The notes under the pieces were generated by a model. The model made no database searches, was not told the DNA's origin, and saw only the letters and a program-made list of their open reading frames with translations. 64,000 bases of DNA from Mesorhizobium sp. NFR06 (GTDB taxonomy: Bacteria > Pseudomonadota > Alphaproteobacteria > Rhizobiales > Rhizobiaceae), in the NCBI RefSeq assembly GCF_900115245.1, contig NZ_FOVT01000020.1, forward strand, positions 39,784 through 103,783, in the 5' to 3' direction. Below, one piece after another: positions 48,787-57,611 of this stretch. How positions within the stretch are numbered: position 1 is the stretch's first letter; each line of letters opens with the position of its first letter. The position numbers and the translations under genes are program-made.

Positions 48787-49099
48787 TGGGCCCGAGCAGG
48801 ATGACGGAGGCGCCGACGACGCAGAGCGCCGCCCCCGCCAGGTCCCAGCGGTCGGGGCGCAGGCTCTCGACCAGCCATAGCCAGCCGAGCGAGGCGGCAA
48901 TGTAGATGCCGCCATAGGCGGCGTAGGCGCGGCCTGCCGCATTGGTGTCGACCAGCGACAGCAGGAAGGCGAACAGCGCCAGCGAGACGAGACCGGGGAA
49001 AAGCCAGAGCGGCGACTTCTCCAGCCGCCACCAGGCCCAGAACGAGAAGCAGCCGGCGATCTCGGCGAGGGCGGCTGCGGTGTAGATGAGGTAGGTCAT
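48779..49099 (-). CDS. YnfA/UPF0060 membrane protein
   Basis: A 106-residue protein with four hydrophobic segments: MTYLIYTAAALAEIAGCFSF, LWLFPGLVSLALFAFLLSLV, AYAAYGGIYIAASLGWLWLV and WDLAGAALCVVGASVILLG. Length and the EIAGCF and RAYAAYGGIYI motifs are those of UPF0060. Related proteins are small multidrug-resistance-like. The last codons fall in a dispersed palindromic repeat that also supplies the stop. Confidence 0.92.
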   Translation of the reverse strand: MTYLIYTAAALAEIAGCFSFWAWWRLEKSPLWLFPGLVSLALFAFLLSLVDTNAAGRAYAAYGGIYIAASLGWLWLVESLRPDRWDLAGAALCVVGASVILLGPRA

Positions 49100-49167
49100 G
49101 AAAAAGGTCTCGCGAACGAGACCTTTGTCATGGCGTCAAGCCGCGATGGCAAGCGGCAAATGCGCGT

Positions 49168-50457
49168 CTATTCCACCGCCTTGCGGCGGCGGGTCGGCTT
49201 GGCGCGGGTTGGCGGCGCCGGCTCCTGGTGGCCGATGTCGCGCAGTTCCAGCGCCTTCTCGCATTTGGCCATGTAGTCGCGCGTCACCGGCAGCGAGTCG
49301 TTCGTCTTGGCGATCTGGAACTGGAAGATCACCAGGTCCTGCCAGCGGAAGGCGGCTTCCGACGCGGCGAGGTAGAATTCCCACATTCTGCAGAAGCGCT
49401 CGTCATAGATCGCTTTGGCCTTGTCGCGGTTGACGGCAAAGCGCTGGCCCCAATGCTTGAGCGTGTCGGCGTAGTGCAGGCGCAGGATCTCGACGTCGGT
49501 GACGACAAGACCGGATTTCTCGATCGCCGGCAGGACTTCCGACATCGCCGGGACGTAGCCGCCGGGGAAAATATACTTGCGTACGAAGGCGCTGGTCGCC
49601 CACGGCACGCCGGAACGGCCGATCGTGTGGAGCAGCATAACGCCGTCCGGCTTCAGAAGCGTCGCCGCCTTGTCGAAGAAGGTTCGGTAATGGTTGACGC
49701 CGACATGCTCGAACATGCCGACCGAGACGATGCGGTCGAAGCGCTCGTTGAGGGCGCGGTAATCCTTGAGCTCGAAATGCACGCGGTCCTGCAGGCCTTG
49801 CGCATGCGCGCGGTCGGTGGCGACGCCATGCTGCTCGGTCGACAGCGTCACGCCCTGCACGTCGACGTCGAAGGCCTTGGCGAGATAGAGACCGAGGCCG
49901 CCCCAGCCGGAGCCGATGTCGAGCACCGTCTGGCCGGCCTTGAGCCGGAGCTTGGCCGCGATGTGGCGCTTCTTGGCCAGCTGCGCTTCGTCGAGCGTCA
50001 TGTCGGGCTGTTCGAAATAGGCGCAGGAATACTGCATGTCCTCGTCGAGGAAGAGCTTGTAGAGCTCGCCCGACAGGTCGTAGTGGCGCTGCACATTGCG
50101 GCGCGAACGGGCGGCGGTATTGATCTGCTGCAGCCGGCGGAAGGCATGGCGCAGACCCTCGATCGCCTTCGACCAGGACACGTCGATGCCGCTCGAGCCC
50201 ATGTTCTGGAACGCGATGCGCATCAGCCCGAGAACGCCACCCTCGAGCACATCCAGCTCGCCGTCCATATAGGCTTCGGGCACCGCCAGCATCGGGTCGA
50301 AGCTGATGGCGCGCTCGGCATGCATGGTCTTGATGTGGATATGCACCGGCTCGCCGCTGCCGTCGCCGAACTTGTGCGTCGTGCCCTTCGGTCCGGTCAC
50401 CTTCAGGTCGCCGGCCCGCACCAGGCGCTCGAGAACGTGTTTCAACAGGATATTCAT
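49168..50457 (-). CDS. cfa: Cyclopropane-fatty-acyl-phospholipid synthase
   Basis: A 429-residue SAM-dependent enzyme that cyclopropanates unsaturated acyl chains of membrane phospholipids. Seen: QRHYDLSGELYKLFLDEDMQYSCAYF near 124, SAM motif VLDIGSGWGGLGLYLA near 178, GVTLSTEQ, MFEHVGVNHYRTFF near 252 and LRLHYADTLKHWGQRF near 336. A basic tail (TRAKPTRRRKAVE) ends the protein. Start MNILLKHVLERLVRAG at 50457, with GAGGGG upstream; a longer frame to 50604 has no support. Confidence 0.95.
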   Translation of the reverse strand: MNILLKHVLERLVRAGDLKVTGPKGTTHKFGDGSGEPVHIHIKTMHAERAISFDPMLAVPEAYMDGELDVLEGGVLGLMRIAFQNMGSSGIDVSWSKAIEGLRHAFRRLQQINTAARSRRNVQRHYDLSGELYKLFLDEDMQYSCAYFEQPDMTLDEAQLAKKRHIAAKLRLKAGQTVLDIGSGWGGLGLYLAKAFDVDVQGVTLSTEQHGVATDRAHAQGLQDRVHFELKDYRALNERFDRIVSVGMFEHVGVNHYRTFFDKAATLLKPDGVMLLHTIGRSGVPWATSAFVRKYIFPGGYVPAMSEVLPAIEKSGLVVTDVEILRLHYADTLKHWGQRFAVNRDKAKAIYDERFCRMWEFYLAASEAAFRWQDLVIFQFQIAKTNDSLPVTRDYMAKCEKALELRDIGHQEPAPPTRAKPTRRRKAVE

Positions 50458-50602
50458 GACCAAATGTCCCCTCAGTCGGATCACCCGGTAATCGGACTGG
50501 AATGCCAGAACGAAAGTGCCACAGCGCGTCGCCCGCGTCCAATCGACGCGCCACGCTGTAATGTGCACAAGATATAGGGTGTCGGAAAGTTCCGTTTGGC
50601 AC

Positions 50603-50629
50603 AAAAAAGCCCGGGTCGAAGACCCGGGC
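50603..50629 (-). terminator. Intrinsic terminator of the rpsF-rpsR-rplI operon
   Basis: GCCCGGGTC-GAA-GACCCGGGC (50609-50629) makes a perfect 9-bp stem. On the minus strand it is followed by six T (complement of A at 50603-50608). It lies 62-88 bases after the rplI stop: a textbook terminator, and the clearest in the window. Confidence 0.9.
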
Positions 50630-50690
50630 GTTAGTCCAGAAAATTCTGGAGGCTTGGCGAACCGAAGCGATGCTTCGGAAGACGTGCCGA

Positions 50691-51275
50691 TCAGGCGTTC
50701 TCTTCGCCGCCTTCGAACTCGGCGTTCGGGTCGAAGAAATTCTCCGGCCGGGCGTTGTCGTTGATGTCGTCGCCATAGATGGCTTCGGCGGTGGTGAGCG
50801 TCTCGCCCTTGGCCTGGCGCTCCGCCTCGTCGGCCGAGCGGGCGACGTTGAGCGTCACGGTGACCTCGACTTCCGGATGCAGCGCGATCGCCACATTGGA
50901 AAGGCCGATGGTCTTGATCGGCTGGTTGAGCTCGACCTGGTTGCGGTTGACCGTGAAGCCTTCGGCGGTCAAGAGGTCGGCGATGTCGCGGGTCGACACC
51001 GAGCCGTAGAGCTGGCCGGTCTCGCCGGCCGAGCGAACGACGATGAAGCTCTTGCCGTCGAGCTTCTCGGCGATCTGCGCGGCTTCCGACTTGCGCTCGA
51101 GGTTGCGGGCTTCGAGCTGGGCGCGCTGGCCCTCGAACTTCTTCTTGTTGGCTTCATTGGCGCGCAACGCCTTGCCCTGCGGCAAAAGGAAATTGCGGGC
51201 GAACCCGTCCTTGACCTTGACGGTCTCGCCCATCTGGCCGAGGCGGGAAATACGCTCGAGGAGAATGACTTCCAT
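50691..51275 (-). CDS. rplI: 50S ribosomal protein bL9
   Basis: A 194-residue ribosomal protein of the large subunit, binding 23S rRNA. N-terminal MEVILLERISRLGQMGETVKVKDGFARNFLLP carries the bL9 signature; a long central helix and a C-terminal domain (about 80-150) follow. It is longer than the 149-residue E. coli protein, owing to an acidic tail (NDNARPENFFDPNAEFEGGEENA) usual in rhizobia. Third gene of the operon, 211 bases after rpsR. Confidence 0.97.
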   Translation of the reverse strand: MEVILLERISRLGQMGETVKVKDGFARNFLLPQGKALRANEANKKKFEGQRAQLEARNLERKSEAAQIAEKLDGKSFIVVRSAGETGQLYGSVSTRDIADLLTAEGFTVNRNQVELNQPIKTIGLSNVAIALHPEVEVTVTLNVARSADEAERQAKGETLTTAEAIYGDDINDNARPENFFDPNAEFEGGEENA

Positions 51276-51456
51276 GGTTTTGTTCCTTCGTCTGTGCGCC
51301 GACCGTTCGATCGAGGCTGAATGAATTGGAACAGGTCAGGAAGCTTGGCGCGGCGTCGCCGCTTTTGTCGCTGTCCTGCCTGTCTGTAGGCAGTTAGAGG
51401 CAATTGGCCCCAACTCGGGATTTGCTATCTGCTCGACGCACCCGAAGCGTCGGAAA

Positions 51457-51480
51457 GAGCGGGCGGCAAGCCGCCCGCTC
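51457..51480 (-). terminator. Strong hairpin between rpsR and rplI
   Basis: GAGCGGGCGGC-AA-GCCGCCCGCTC: perfect 11-bp arms starting 6 bases after the rpsR stop. On the minus strand only TTTCC follows, so it may be a partial terminator or an RNA-processing/stability element that lowers rplI relative to rpsF-rpsR. Confidence 0.5.
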
Positions 51481-51486
51481 GAAATA

Positions 51487-51735
51487 TCAGCGAACCACGT
51501 AGGGCAGCAGGCCGAGGAAGCGCGCACGCTTGATCGCCTTGGCGAGCTCGCGCTGCTTCTTCTGGCTGACGGCGGTGATGCGCGAAGGCACGATCTTGCC
51601 GCGCTCGGAAATGTAGCGCTGCAAAAGACGCACGTCCTTGTAGTCGATCTTCGGTGCGTTGGCGCCGGAGAACGGGCAGGTCTTGCGGCGGCGATGGAAC
51701 GGGCGCCGGGTCGGGATCTGATTGATGTCGACCAT
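51487..51735 (-). CDS. rpsR: 30S ribosomal protein bS18
   Basis: An 82-residue basic protein that binds 16S rRNA next to bS6. The sequence RRKTCPFSGANAPKIDYKDV and LQRYISERGKIVPSRIT are typical. Its ATG overlaps the rpsF stop by one base (TAATG), a tight coupling that supports equal synthesis of the bS6-bS18 pair. Confidence 0.98.
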   Translation of the reverse strand: MVDINQIPTRRPFHRRRKTCPFSGANAPKIDYKDVRLLQRYISERGKIVPSRITAVSQKKQRELAKAIKRARFLGLLPYVVR

Positions 51736-52220
51736 TATTCTGCACCCCCTTCAAAGCCTTCGCGCGGACGGCGCGAGCCACGGTCGCCGCCTTCGCGGTC
51801 GCCGAACGAACGCGGTCCACGGTCGCCGCGGTCGCGGTCGCCGAAGGAGCGCGGGCCACGATCGCGGTCGCCGAAGCCGCCGCGCTCGGAACGCTCTTCG
51901 CGCTTCTGCATCATCGCCGAGGCGCCTTCCTCATGCGCCTCAACCTTGATGGTGAGGAAGCGAAGGACGTCTTCCGACAGACCCATCTGGCGCTCCATTT
52001 CGTTGAGCGCGGCCGGCGGGCAGGTGATGTCCATCAGCGTGTAGTAAGCCTTCCGGTTCTTCTTGACCCGGTAGGTGAGGGACTTCAGTCCCCAGTTCTC
52101 GATCCGGCCGACCGAGCCGCCATTCGCGGTGATGACGCCCTTGTACTGTTCGACAAGCGCGTCAACCTGCTGCTGCGACAGGTCCTGCCGGGCAAGAAAC
52201 ACATGTTCGTAAAGAGCCAT
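51735..52220 (-). CDS. rpsF: 30S ribosomal protein bS6
   Basis: A 161-residue protein of the small-subunit platform, partner of bS18. The core (MALYEHVFLARQDLSQQQV to about residue 100) is standard. The C-terminal 55 residues are an unusual Arg/Asp/Gly-rich tail with repeated FGDRDRGxRGPRS units, probably disordered and RNA-interacting. The start at 52220 has AAAGG about 11 bases upstream; a longer in-frame extension to 52316 lies in the leader. First gene of the operon. Confidence 0.97.
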   Translation of the reverse strand: MALYEHVFLARQDLSQQQVDALVEQYKGVITANGGSVGRIENWGLKSLTYRVKKNRKAYYTLMDITCPPAALNEMERQMGLSEDVLRFLTIKVEAHEEGASAMMQKREERSERGGFGDRDRGPRSFGDRDRGDRGPRSFGDREGGDRGSRRPREGFEGGAE

Positions 52221-52665
52221 TATGTTTAAGTGCCTTTCTTCGTTTCTCTCCCGGTTCCCGGCGGCAAAAGCCTCTGCAACTTCTCTGACCCGGAAAATCG
52301 GGGAAGAAAGGAGCATGACGAGACGGTCGAGAGCGGAGACACGGGAGGCGGAAGCACTTCTGGCTTCACACGAAGGTTAAAAACCTCCGGCCCTCCGTTC
52401 AGCCCCCAGCTGGGACCGGCAGATTGGCGGCGTTCATACAGCAATTCGCTGATAAGGCAAGGGCAAGTGGCGTTCTTGATGCCGCAGGGGCGGAAAAGCA
52501 AGCGGCAGCGCCAGCAGAGCGCGGCGATTTTCCGGAAACCGGCCCTTAACCACAATGTCAGGCTGCATGGGATTGAGCCCCGCCGTCAACGGTCATTTCA
52601 TCATGGAAGGCGCAAATGCCGAGCAAGCAGGCGCACCACAAACGGCCAGCTTTTCCGGGGGTAAG
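52221..52665. other. rpsF leader and divergent intergenic region, 445 bp
   Basis: Promoter and 5' leader of rpsF on the minus strand, and upstream region of the TadG-like gene on the plus strand. Short complementary stretches occur (for example CGAAGG/CCTTCG-type and CCGGGAACCGGG near 52250), so autogenous control by bS6-bS18 is possible, but I could not fit a specific known leader motif. The alternative earlier starts of the TadG-like gene (52555, 52603) lie here. Confidence 0.5.
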
Positions 52666-54294
52666 ATGCTTCTCAACAAATTCTGGCGCTCGAAGAGCGG
52701 CAACTTGGCGCTTCTGACGGGCTTGGGCCTGCCTGCCATCCTGTCTGCCGTGGCCTTCGCGGCCGACGTCTCCACCGTCATGCGAGCCAAGAGCAACCTG
52801 CAGAACGCGCTCGACGCCGCAAATCTGGCCTCCTCGCATCTCGGCGATCTCGACATTACCCGCACCGACGCCTTTGACCGCTATTTTCAGGCCAACATCG
52901 TCGGGCATGGCGAACTTGCGAACGCCCAGGCGACGTTGACCGTCGAGAAGGGCGTTAACTTCATCAAGACCAAGGCGGTTGCCTCGGCGGACGTCAATCT
53001 GAATTTCGCCTTCCTGTTTGGCCAAAACAAGCACATCGTCGTCGATGCCTCGGCTGTCGAATCGAACAATCAACTGGAGGTCGTTCTGGTGCTGGACAAT
53101 ACCGGCTCGATGGCCGGAGCGCGCATGACGGCGTTGAGAACGGCGACGAACTCCTTGCTCGACACCCTCGAAGCGACGAAATCGCCGACGCGCCAGGTGC
53201 GTGCCTCGCTGGTTCCCTTCGTGACCGCGGTCAACGTCAACGGCGACGAATTCGATCCGTCCTGGATCGACATGGACGGCAAGTCCTCCACCAACGGCAT
53301 CAACTTCCCCGTCATTGAGGGCAAACGTCCCAATCACATGGCGCTTTTCAAGCAGCTCAAGAAGACCGGATGGACCGACGCTGGATGGAACGGCACCGGA
53401 TGGAAAGGTTGCGTCGAGGCGCGGCCGGGCGCCTACAACATTTCCGACGTCGCGCCCGACCCGGCCAGGCCAGACACGCTGTTTGTTCCGTATTTTGCAC
53501 CGGACGATCCGGGAGATGCCCAGAGGCCGTCCAATTCCTACGGCAATTCGCCTAGATACTACAACAATTCCTATCTCGATGACATCAGCGACAAGACCAA
53601 GCTCTCCAAGCAGGACAGCAATATTCTCGGCATCGATCTCAGTGGGACCGCCGGCGATGCCAACAAGGAAAAGGTCGCCAAATATGTCGCGCCCGCCAAG
53701 GAGCTCATCACCGAGACGGGCTCCACCATTACTGTCGGCCCGAACCGCGCTTGCCCTACACCCATCGTTCCCCTCACGGACGATTTCGACAAGCTGCGCA
53801 AGGCGGCAAGTGCGATGACCGAGTGGAACGGTTCGGGCACCAATGTCTCCGAAGGCCTGTCATGGGGCATGCGGGTGCTGTCGCCCAGCCCGCCCTACAC
53901 CGATGCTGCACCGTGGAAGACGCGCGGCGTCAGCAAGATCGTGCTGTTGCTCACCGACGGTGAAAATGTCGTCTATGGCGCCAGCGAACAGGCGACCAAG
54001 TCCGACTACACGCCCTATGGCTATCTGGCGGATGGCCGCTTCGGGTCGGACAACCAGACGGCGGCGGCCCGCAATGTCGATGGATGGACCAAAAGCGTTT
54101 GTACGCAATTGAAGAACGGCGGCGTGCAGATCTACACGTTGGTGCTGCAGGCCGACACCGCCGCCAACCGCACGCTCTATAGCGCGTGCGCTTCGGATCC
54201 GAGCGACTACTATGCCGTCAACGATCCCGCCAAACTGCCGAACGTGTTCCTGCAGATCGCCAACAAGTTCTCCAGGCTGCAGCTGACGAACTGA
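52666..54294 (+). CDS. TadG-like protein with von Willebrand A domain
   Basis: A 542-residue exported protein. The N-terminal RSKSGNLALLTGLGLPAILS and the following hydrophobic residues form the TadE/TadG-type pilin-like membrane segment. A vWA domain follows: VLVLDNTGSMAGARM (MIDAS DxTxS form) near 143, GTNVSEGLSWGM near 388 and IVLLLTDGENVV near 425. A large Asn/Asp/Pro-rich insertion (about 200-350) interrupts the vWA domain. No other tad genes are nearby. The ATG at 52666 has GGGGGT close by; 52603 or 52555 would add 21 or 37 residues. Confidence 0.8.
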   Translation: MLLNKFWRSKSGNLALLTGLGLPAILSAVAFAADVSTVMRAKSNLQNALDAANLASSHLGDLDITRTDAFDRYFQANIVGHGELANAQATLTVEKGVNFIKTKAVASADVNLNFAFLFGQNKHIVVDASAVESNNQLEVVLVLDNTGSMAGARMTALRTATNSLLDTLEATKSPTRQVRASLVPFVTAVNVNGDEFDPSWIDMDGKSSTNGINFPVIEGKRPNHMALFKQLKKTGWTDAGWNGTGWKGCVEARPGAYNISDVAPDPARPDTLFVPYFAPDDPGDAQRPSNSYGNSPRYYNNSYLDDISDKTKLSKQDSNILGIDLSGTAGDANKEKVAKYVAPAKELITETGSTITVGPNRACPTPIVPLTDDFDKLRKAASAMTEWNGSGTNVSEGLSWGMRVLSPSPPYTDAAPWKTRGVSKIVLLLTDGENVVYGASEQATKSDYTPYGYLADGRFGSDNQTAAARNVDGWTKSVCTQLKNGGVQIYTLVLQADTAANRTLYSACASDPSDYYAVNDPAKLPNVFLQIANKFSRLQLTN

Positions 54295-54323
54295 CGAGGG
54301 TTGCGCCCGGATGAGGGCGGTCG

Positions 54324-54347
54324 TGGCGGAATGGTCCGCCAGCTTTT
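54324..54347 (+). terminator. Terminator after the TadG-like gene
   Basis: TGGCGGA-ATGG-TCCGCCA (7-bp stem, tetraloop) followed by GCTTTTC, 30 bases past the stop, between convergent genes. A short U-run makes intrinsic termination likely on the plus strand. Confidence 0.6.
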
Positions 54348-54404
54348 CAACTTCTGTTTCGCTTCAATGATCGGCCATCAGCTGGGCCGATCCGGCCCAC
54401 CTGC

Positions 54405-56333
54405 TCAACTCGTATGCGCGACGAGCTTGGCCACTGTCTCGGGGAAGAAGTCGGGCGCGGTGTGACGCTTGCCGAACATCATGTCGTACTGGATGAGGCG
54501 GAAGTCGTTGATCTTAGGATCGATCTGCTTTTGCCTGCCCCAGTCCGCCGTCGCCTCGCCCGAGGGCGACAACAGCAGATTGCGGTCGACCACGCGGTAG
54601 TGTTCGCGCAGCGCGCCGAGGAAGCCGGTGTAGTAGGGGTGCGTGATGCCGGCCGTGGTCAGGATGTGGTAGGGCAGGAAGGCCGGGCTCACGGCGCCGA
54701 GATTTTCCACCGGGCCGGAACGGTTCGACCAAATGATCAAAGGCGTGTTGTGGTGCTCGAGCGCGGCGTCGGCGCTCGGCTCCTTACGGGGCGCGACATT
54801 GTCCTTGAGGAAGCCGGTCTCGACATAGACGGGTCCCAGCGGCGGCAGATGGTCGCCGAAGAAGGCAATGACGGTCGGGCGCTGGCGCGCCTTCGCCCAG
54901 TCGATCAGCCGCTGCAGGCCGTGGTCTGCGTCCGCCGAGCCCTCGGCATAGGAAAGCAGCGATTCCCGTGCCCACGAACTGATCGCCGCGTCGACCGAAT
55001 GCGTCGGGTTATAGTAGCGATAGGGCTCGTAGGGACCGTGGTTCTGCAGGCTGACTGCGAACAGGAACACCGGATCGTCGCTGGCGTCGGCTTCGCGCAT
55101 GATCTCGTCGGTCATGGCCGCGTCGGAGGCGAGCGGGCCGCGCTTCTCCATCGGCGGCAGCGTCTCCTCCGAACGGAAGTCGTTGAAGCCGAAATCGGCA
55201 TAGACGGCGCCCCGGTTCCAGAACCAGTTGGTGCCCGGGTGGATGGCGCGCGCCCGGTAGCCTTCGCTCTTCAGGAAGGTCGCCAGCGACGGCGTCGGCG
55301 TGCGCACATATTGCTGGTAGGGGATCGAGCCTGCCGGCAGGAAGGCGTTGGAAAAGCCGGTCAGCGCCTCGAACTCGATATTGGCGGTCATGCCGCCGAA
55401 TTCGGGCGAAAACATCGACCCGGAGCGCAGCGCGCGCACCGTCGGGATCGGGTCCGGCTTGATGGTGACGCCGGGCAGCTTGGTCGGATCCCAGAAGGAT
55501 TCGCTCATCACCACGATAATGTCGGGCTTCTCGTCCGGGACCGAGGCGACGACGTCCGGGCGCATGATCGCGTCCATGGTCTTTTGCGAATAGCCGGGCG
55601 GCGCCGAGACATGCGCCATCGGCACGTTGAGTGCGAAAGCGAGCGCAAAGCCGTTGGAGGCGTAGTTTTCCTTCTGGTCCCACATGATCGGGATGATCTG
55701 CAGCCGGTCGCGCGTCCACGAGAAGGTGGCGTAGTCCATGATCGAGACGAAGAAGGCGAGTAGCGGCACCGCAAGCGCCAGCCGCGCCAGGCGACCCTTG
55801 CGGCTGAGGATCGGCACCCGCCGGCGCCAGAGCCGCCAGCCATAGACGAGCAGCGTCAGGCCGCCGACGATGCCGGAAGCCAGCATGACGGCGGTCCAGG
55901 GGCGCTCGCGCACCAGAAGCGGCATCAGCGCCATGATCTGGCGGGCAAACAGGAAATCCGTCGGATAGAGCGGATCGCCGAGATAACGCGATTTCTGGTG
56001 GCCGACAAAGGCCAGCGCCAAGGTCAGCGGCGCCACGATCATCAGGCTCTGATGGCTGCGGCCGAGTATGGCGTCCAGCCCGACCATGACCAGCGCGAAG
56101 ACCGCGATGGTGGTCCAGCCGGGCTTGAAGGGCTGCAGGAAGAAATCGACCGTGCCGAAGAAATCGCCGCGCACGATCCATTCGATCGCGAATACAAGCA
56201 GGGCTGAGGCAAGAAGTGTCGCCAGGCCGTAGCGTACGGTCGGCCAGGTTCGCCCCGGCAGATAGCCGGTGGACGGATCGTCTTCCAAAAATTGCGGCAC
56301 GGGCTTGGCCGCGCCTTTTCTGATCCTTGCCAC
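54405..56333 (-). CDS. LTA-synthase/phosphoglycerol-transferase-type sulfatase
   Basis: A 642-residue inner-membrane protein with about five N-terminal membrane segments (to about 215) and a periplasmic alkaline-phosphatase-fold domain. Seen: IIVVMSESFWDPTKLPG near 274 (first metal Glu), EFGGMTANIEFEALTG near 312 (Thr nucleophile region), LFAVSLQNHGPYEPYRYY near 435 and IAFFGDHLPPLG near 505. In Gram-negatives such enzymes transfer phosphoglycerol to periplasmic glucans; that role is inferred, not shown. No glucan synthesis genes are adjacent. Confidence 0.88.
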   Translation of the reverse strand: MARIRKGAAKPVPQFLEDDPSTGYLPGRTWPTVRYGLATLLASALLVFAIEWIVRGDFFGTVDFFLQPFKPGWTTIAVFALVMVGLDAILGRSHQSLMIVAPLTLALAFVGHQKSRYLGDPLYPTDFLFARQIMALMPLLVRERPWTAVMLASGIVGGLTLLVYGWRLWRRRVPILSRKGRLARLALAVPLLAFFVSIMDYATFSWTRDRLQIIPIMWDQKENYASNGFALAFALNVPMAHVSAPPGYSQKTMDAIMRPDVVASVPDEKPDIIVVMSESFWDPTKLPGVTIKPDPIPTVRALRSGSMFSPEFGGMTANIEFEALTGFSNAFLPAGSIPYQQYVRTPTPSLATFLKSEGYRARAIHPGTNWFWNRGAVYADFGFNDFRSEETLPPMEKRGPLASDAAMTDEIMREADASDDPVFLFAVSLQNHGPYEPYRYYNPTHSVDAAISSWARESLLSYAEGSADADHGLQRLIDWAKARQRPTVIAFFGDHLPPLGPVYVETGFLKDNVAPRKEPSADAALEHHNTPLIIWSNRSGPVENLGAVSPAFLPYHILTTAGITHPYYTGFLGALREHYRVVDRNLLLSPSGEATADWGRQKQIDPKINDFRLIQYDMMFGKRHTAPDFFPETVAKLVAHTS

Positions 56334-56610
56334 TCTGGTTCCCCCGGCCCACGCAACACGCCTTCCGCTCGCGTCACGGTTGTGTCATTGAATTGTCACG
56401 CAAAGCTAGCGCCTGTGGCGGAAATAAGAAGAGCCAGCAAACGATTCGTGAGCGGTTTTCATCAGGTGTGATCGTCAAAAAGCCTTTTGGAACAGGCAAC
56501 CGGCGCGGTTTTGCGGCTGAAATGCGGGCCGAATAGCCGCCCGCGGGCTTGACTTGGCCGTCCGCCTTGCGCCAGAGGCAGGGACACCAGCCTCTTGGAG
56601 AGACTTCAAA
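56334..56610. other. Divergent intergenic region, 277 bp
   Basis: Between the sulfatase gene and fabD. It should contain both promoters; no clear -35/-10 pair, repeat or operator could be fixed by eye. Confidence 0.4.
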
Positions 56611-57552
56611 ATGGCCGTCGCATTCACCTTTCCGGGCCAGGGCAGCCAGGCCGTGGGCATGGGCAAGGACCTCGCCGACGCATTCCCCGAAGCGCGCCGC
56701 GTCTTCGAGGAAGTGGACGAAGCACTAGGCGAAAAACTGTCGAAGCTGATCTGGGAAGGACCGGAAGAAACGCTGACGCTGACCGCCAACGCCCAGCCGG
56801 CGCTGATGGCGGTGTCGCTGGCCGCGATGCGGGCGCTCGAAGCGCGGGGTTTCTCGCTGAAGGATAAGGTCGCCTACGTGGCCGGCCACTCGCTGGGCGA
56901 ATATTCCGCGCTTGCCGCGGCCGGCTTCGTTTCGGTGGGCGACGCGGCGCGGCTGCTCAGGACCCGCGGCAACGCCATGCAGGCGGCGGTGCCGGCGGGC
57001 GAGGGCGCCATGGCCGCCATTATCGGGCTGGAACAGGCCGACGTCGAAGCCGCTTGCGCGGAAGCCGCCAAAGGCTCGGTCTGCCAGGTCGCCAACGACA
57101 ATGGCGGCGGCCAGCTGGTGATTTCGGGCGCCAGGGCCGCGGTCGAGCTGGCGGCCAAGCTGTGCACCGAAAAGGGCGCCAAGCGGGCGCTGATGCTGCA
57201 GGTTTCCGCACCCTTCCACTCGGCGCTGATGGCCCCGGCCGCCGACATCATGCGCGAGGCGCTGGCAGGCGTGGCGAAGCAGGCGCCGCTCGCCCCGGTC
57301 GTCTCCAACGTCACCGTGACCCCGACCAGCGATCCGGACGAGATCGCCCGCCGCCTGGTCGCTCAGGTGACCGGCCGCGTGCGCTGGCGCGAGACGGTGG
57401 AATGGTTCGGCGCCAATGGCGTCACGACGCTTTACGAGGTTGGCGCCGGCAAGGTGCTGTCGGGCCTGGCGCGGCGCATCAACCGCGATATCGCCACCGG
57501 CGCCGTCGGCACGGCCGCGGATGTCGAGGCGGCGCTGGCTGCTTTGGGCTGA
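56611..57552 (+). CDS. fabD: Malonyl-CoA:ACP acyltransferase
   Basis: A 313-residue enzyme that loads malonyl groups onto acyl carrier protein. Seen: FTFPGQGSQAVGMGKDLAD at the N-terminus, nucleophile in AGHSLGEYSALAAAG near 91, the Arg-containing RTRGNAMQ near 117 and catalytic His in VSAPFHSALM near 200. The ATG at 56611 has GGAGAG upstream; a longer frame to 56554 is not needed. First gene of the fab cluster, 59 bases before fabG. Confidence 0.96.
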   Translation: MAVAFTFPGQGSQAVGMGKDLADAFPEARRVFEEVDEALGEKLSKLIWEGPEETLTLTANAQPALMAVSLAAMRALEARGFSLKDKVAYVAGHSLGEYSALAAAGFVSVGDAARLLRTRGNAMQAAVPAGEGAMAAIIGLEQADVEAACAEAAKGSVCQVANDNGGGQLVISGARAAVELAAKLCTEKGAKRALMLQVSAPFHSALMAPAADIMREALAGVAKQAPLAPVVSNVTVTPTSDPDEIARRLVAQVTGRVRWRETVEWFGANGVTTLYEVGAGKVLSGLARRINRDIATGAVGTAADVEAALAALG

Positions 57553-57611
57553 CACGCTGGCGATTTGACCGCATCCGTGCGAAGGGTGCTCTCTGAAATC
57601 GGGAGATAAAA

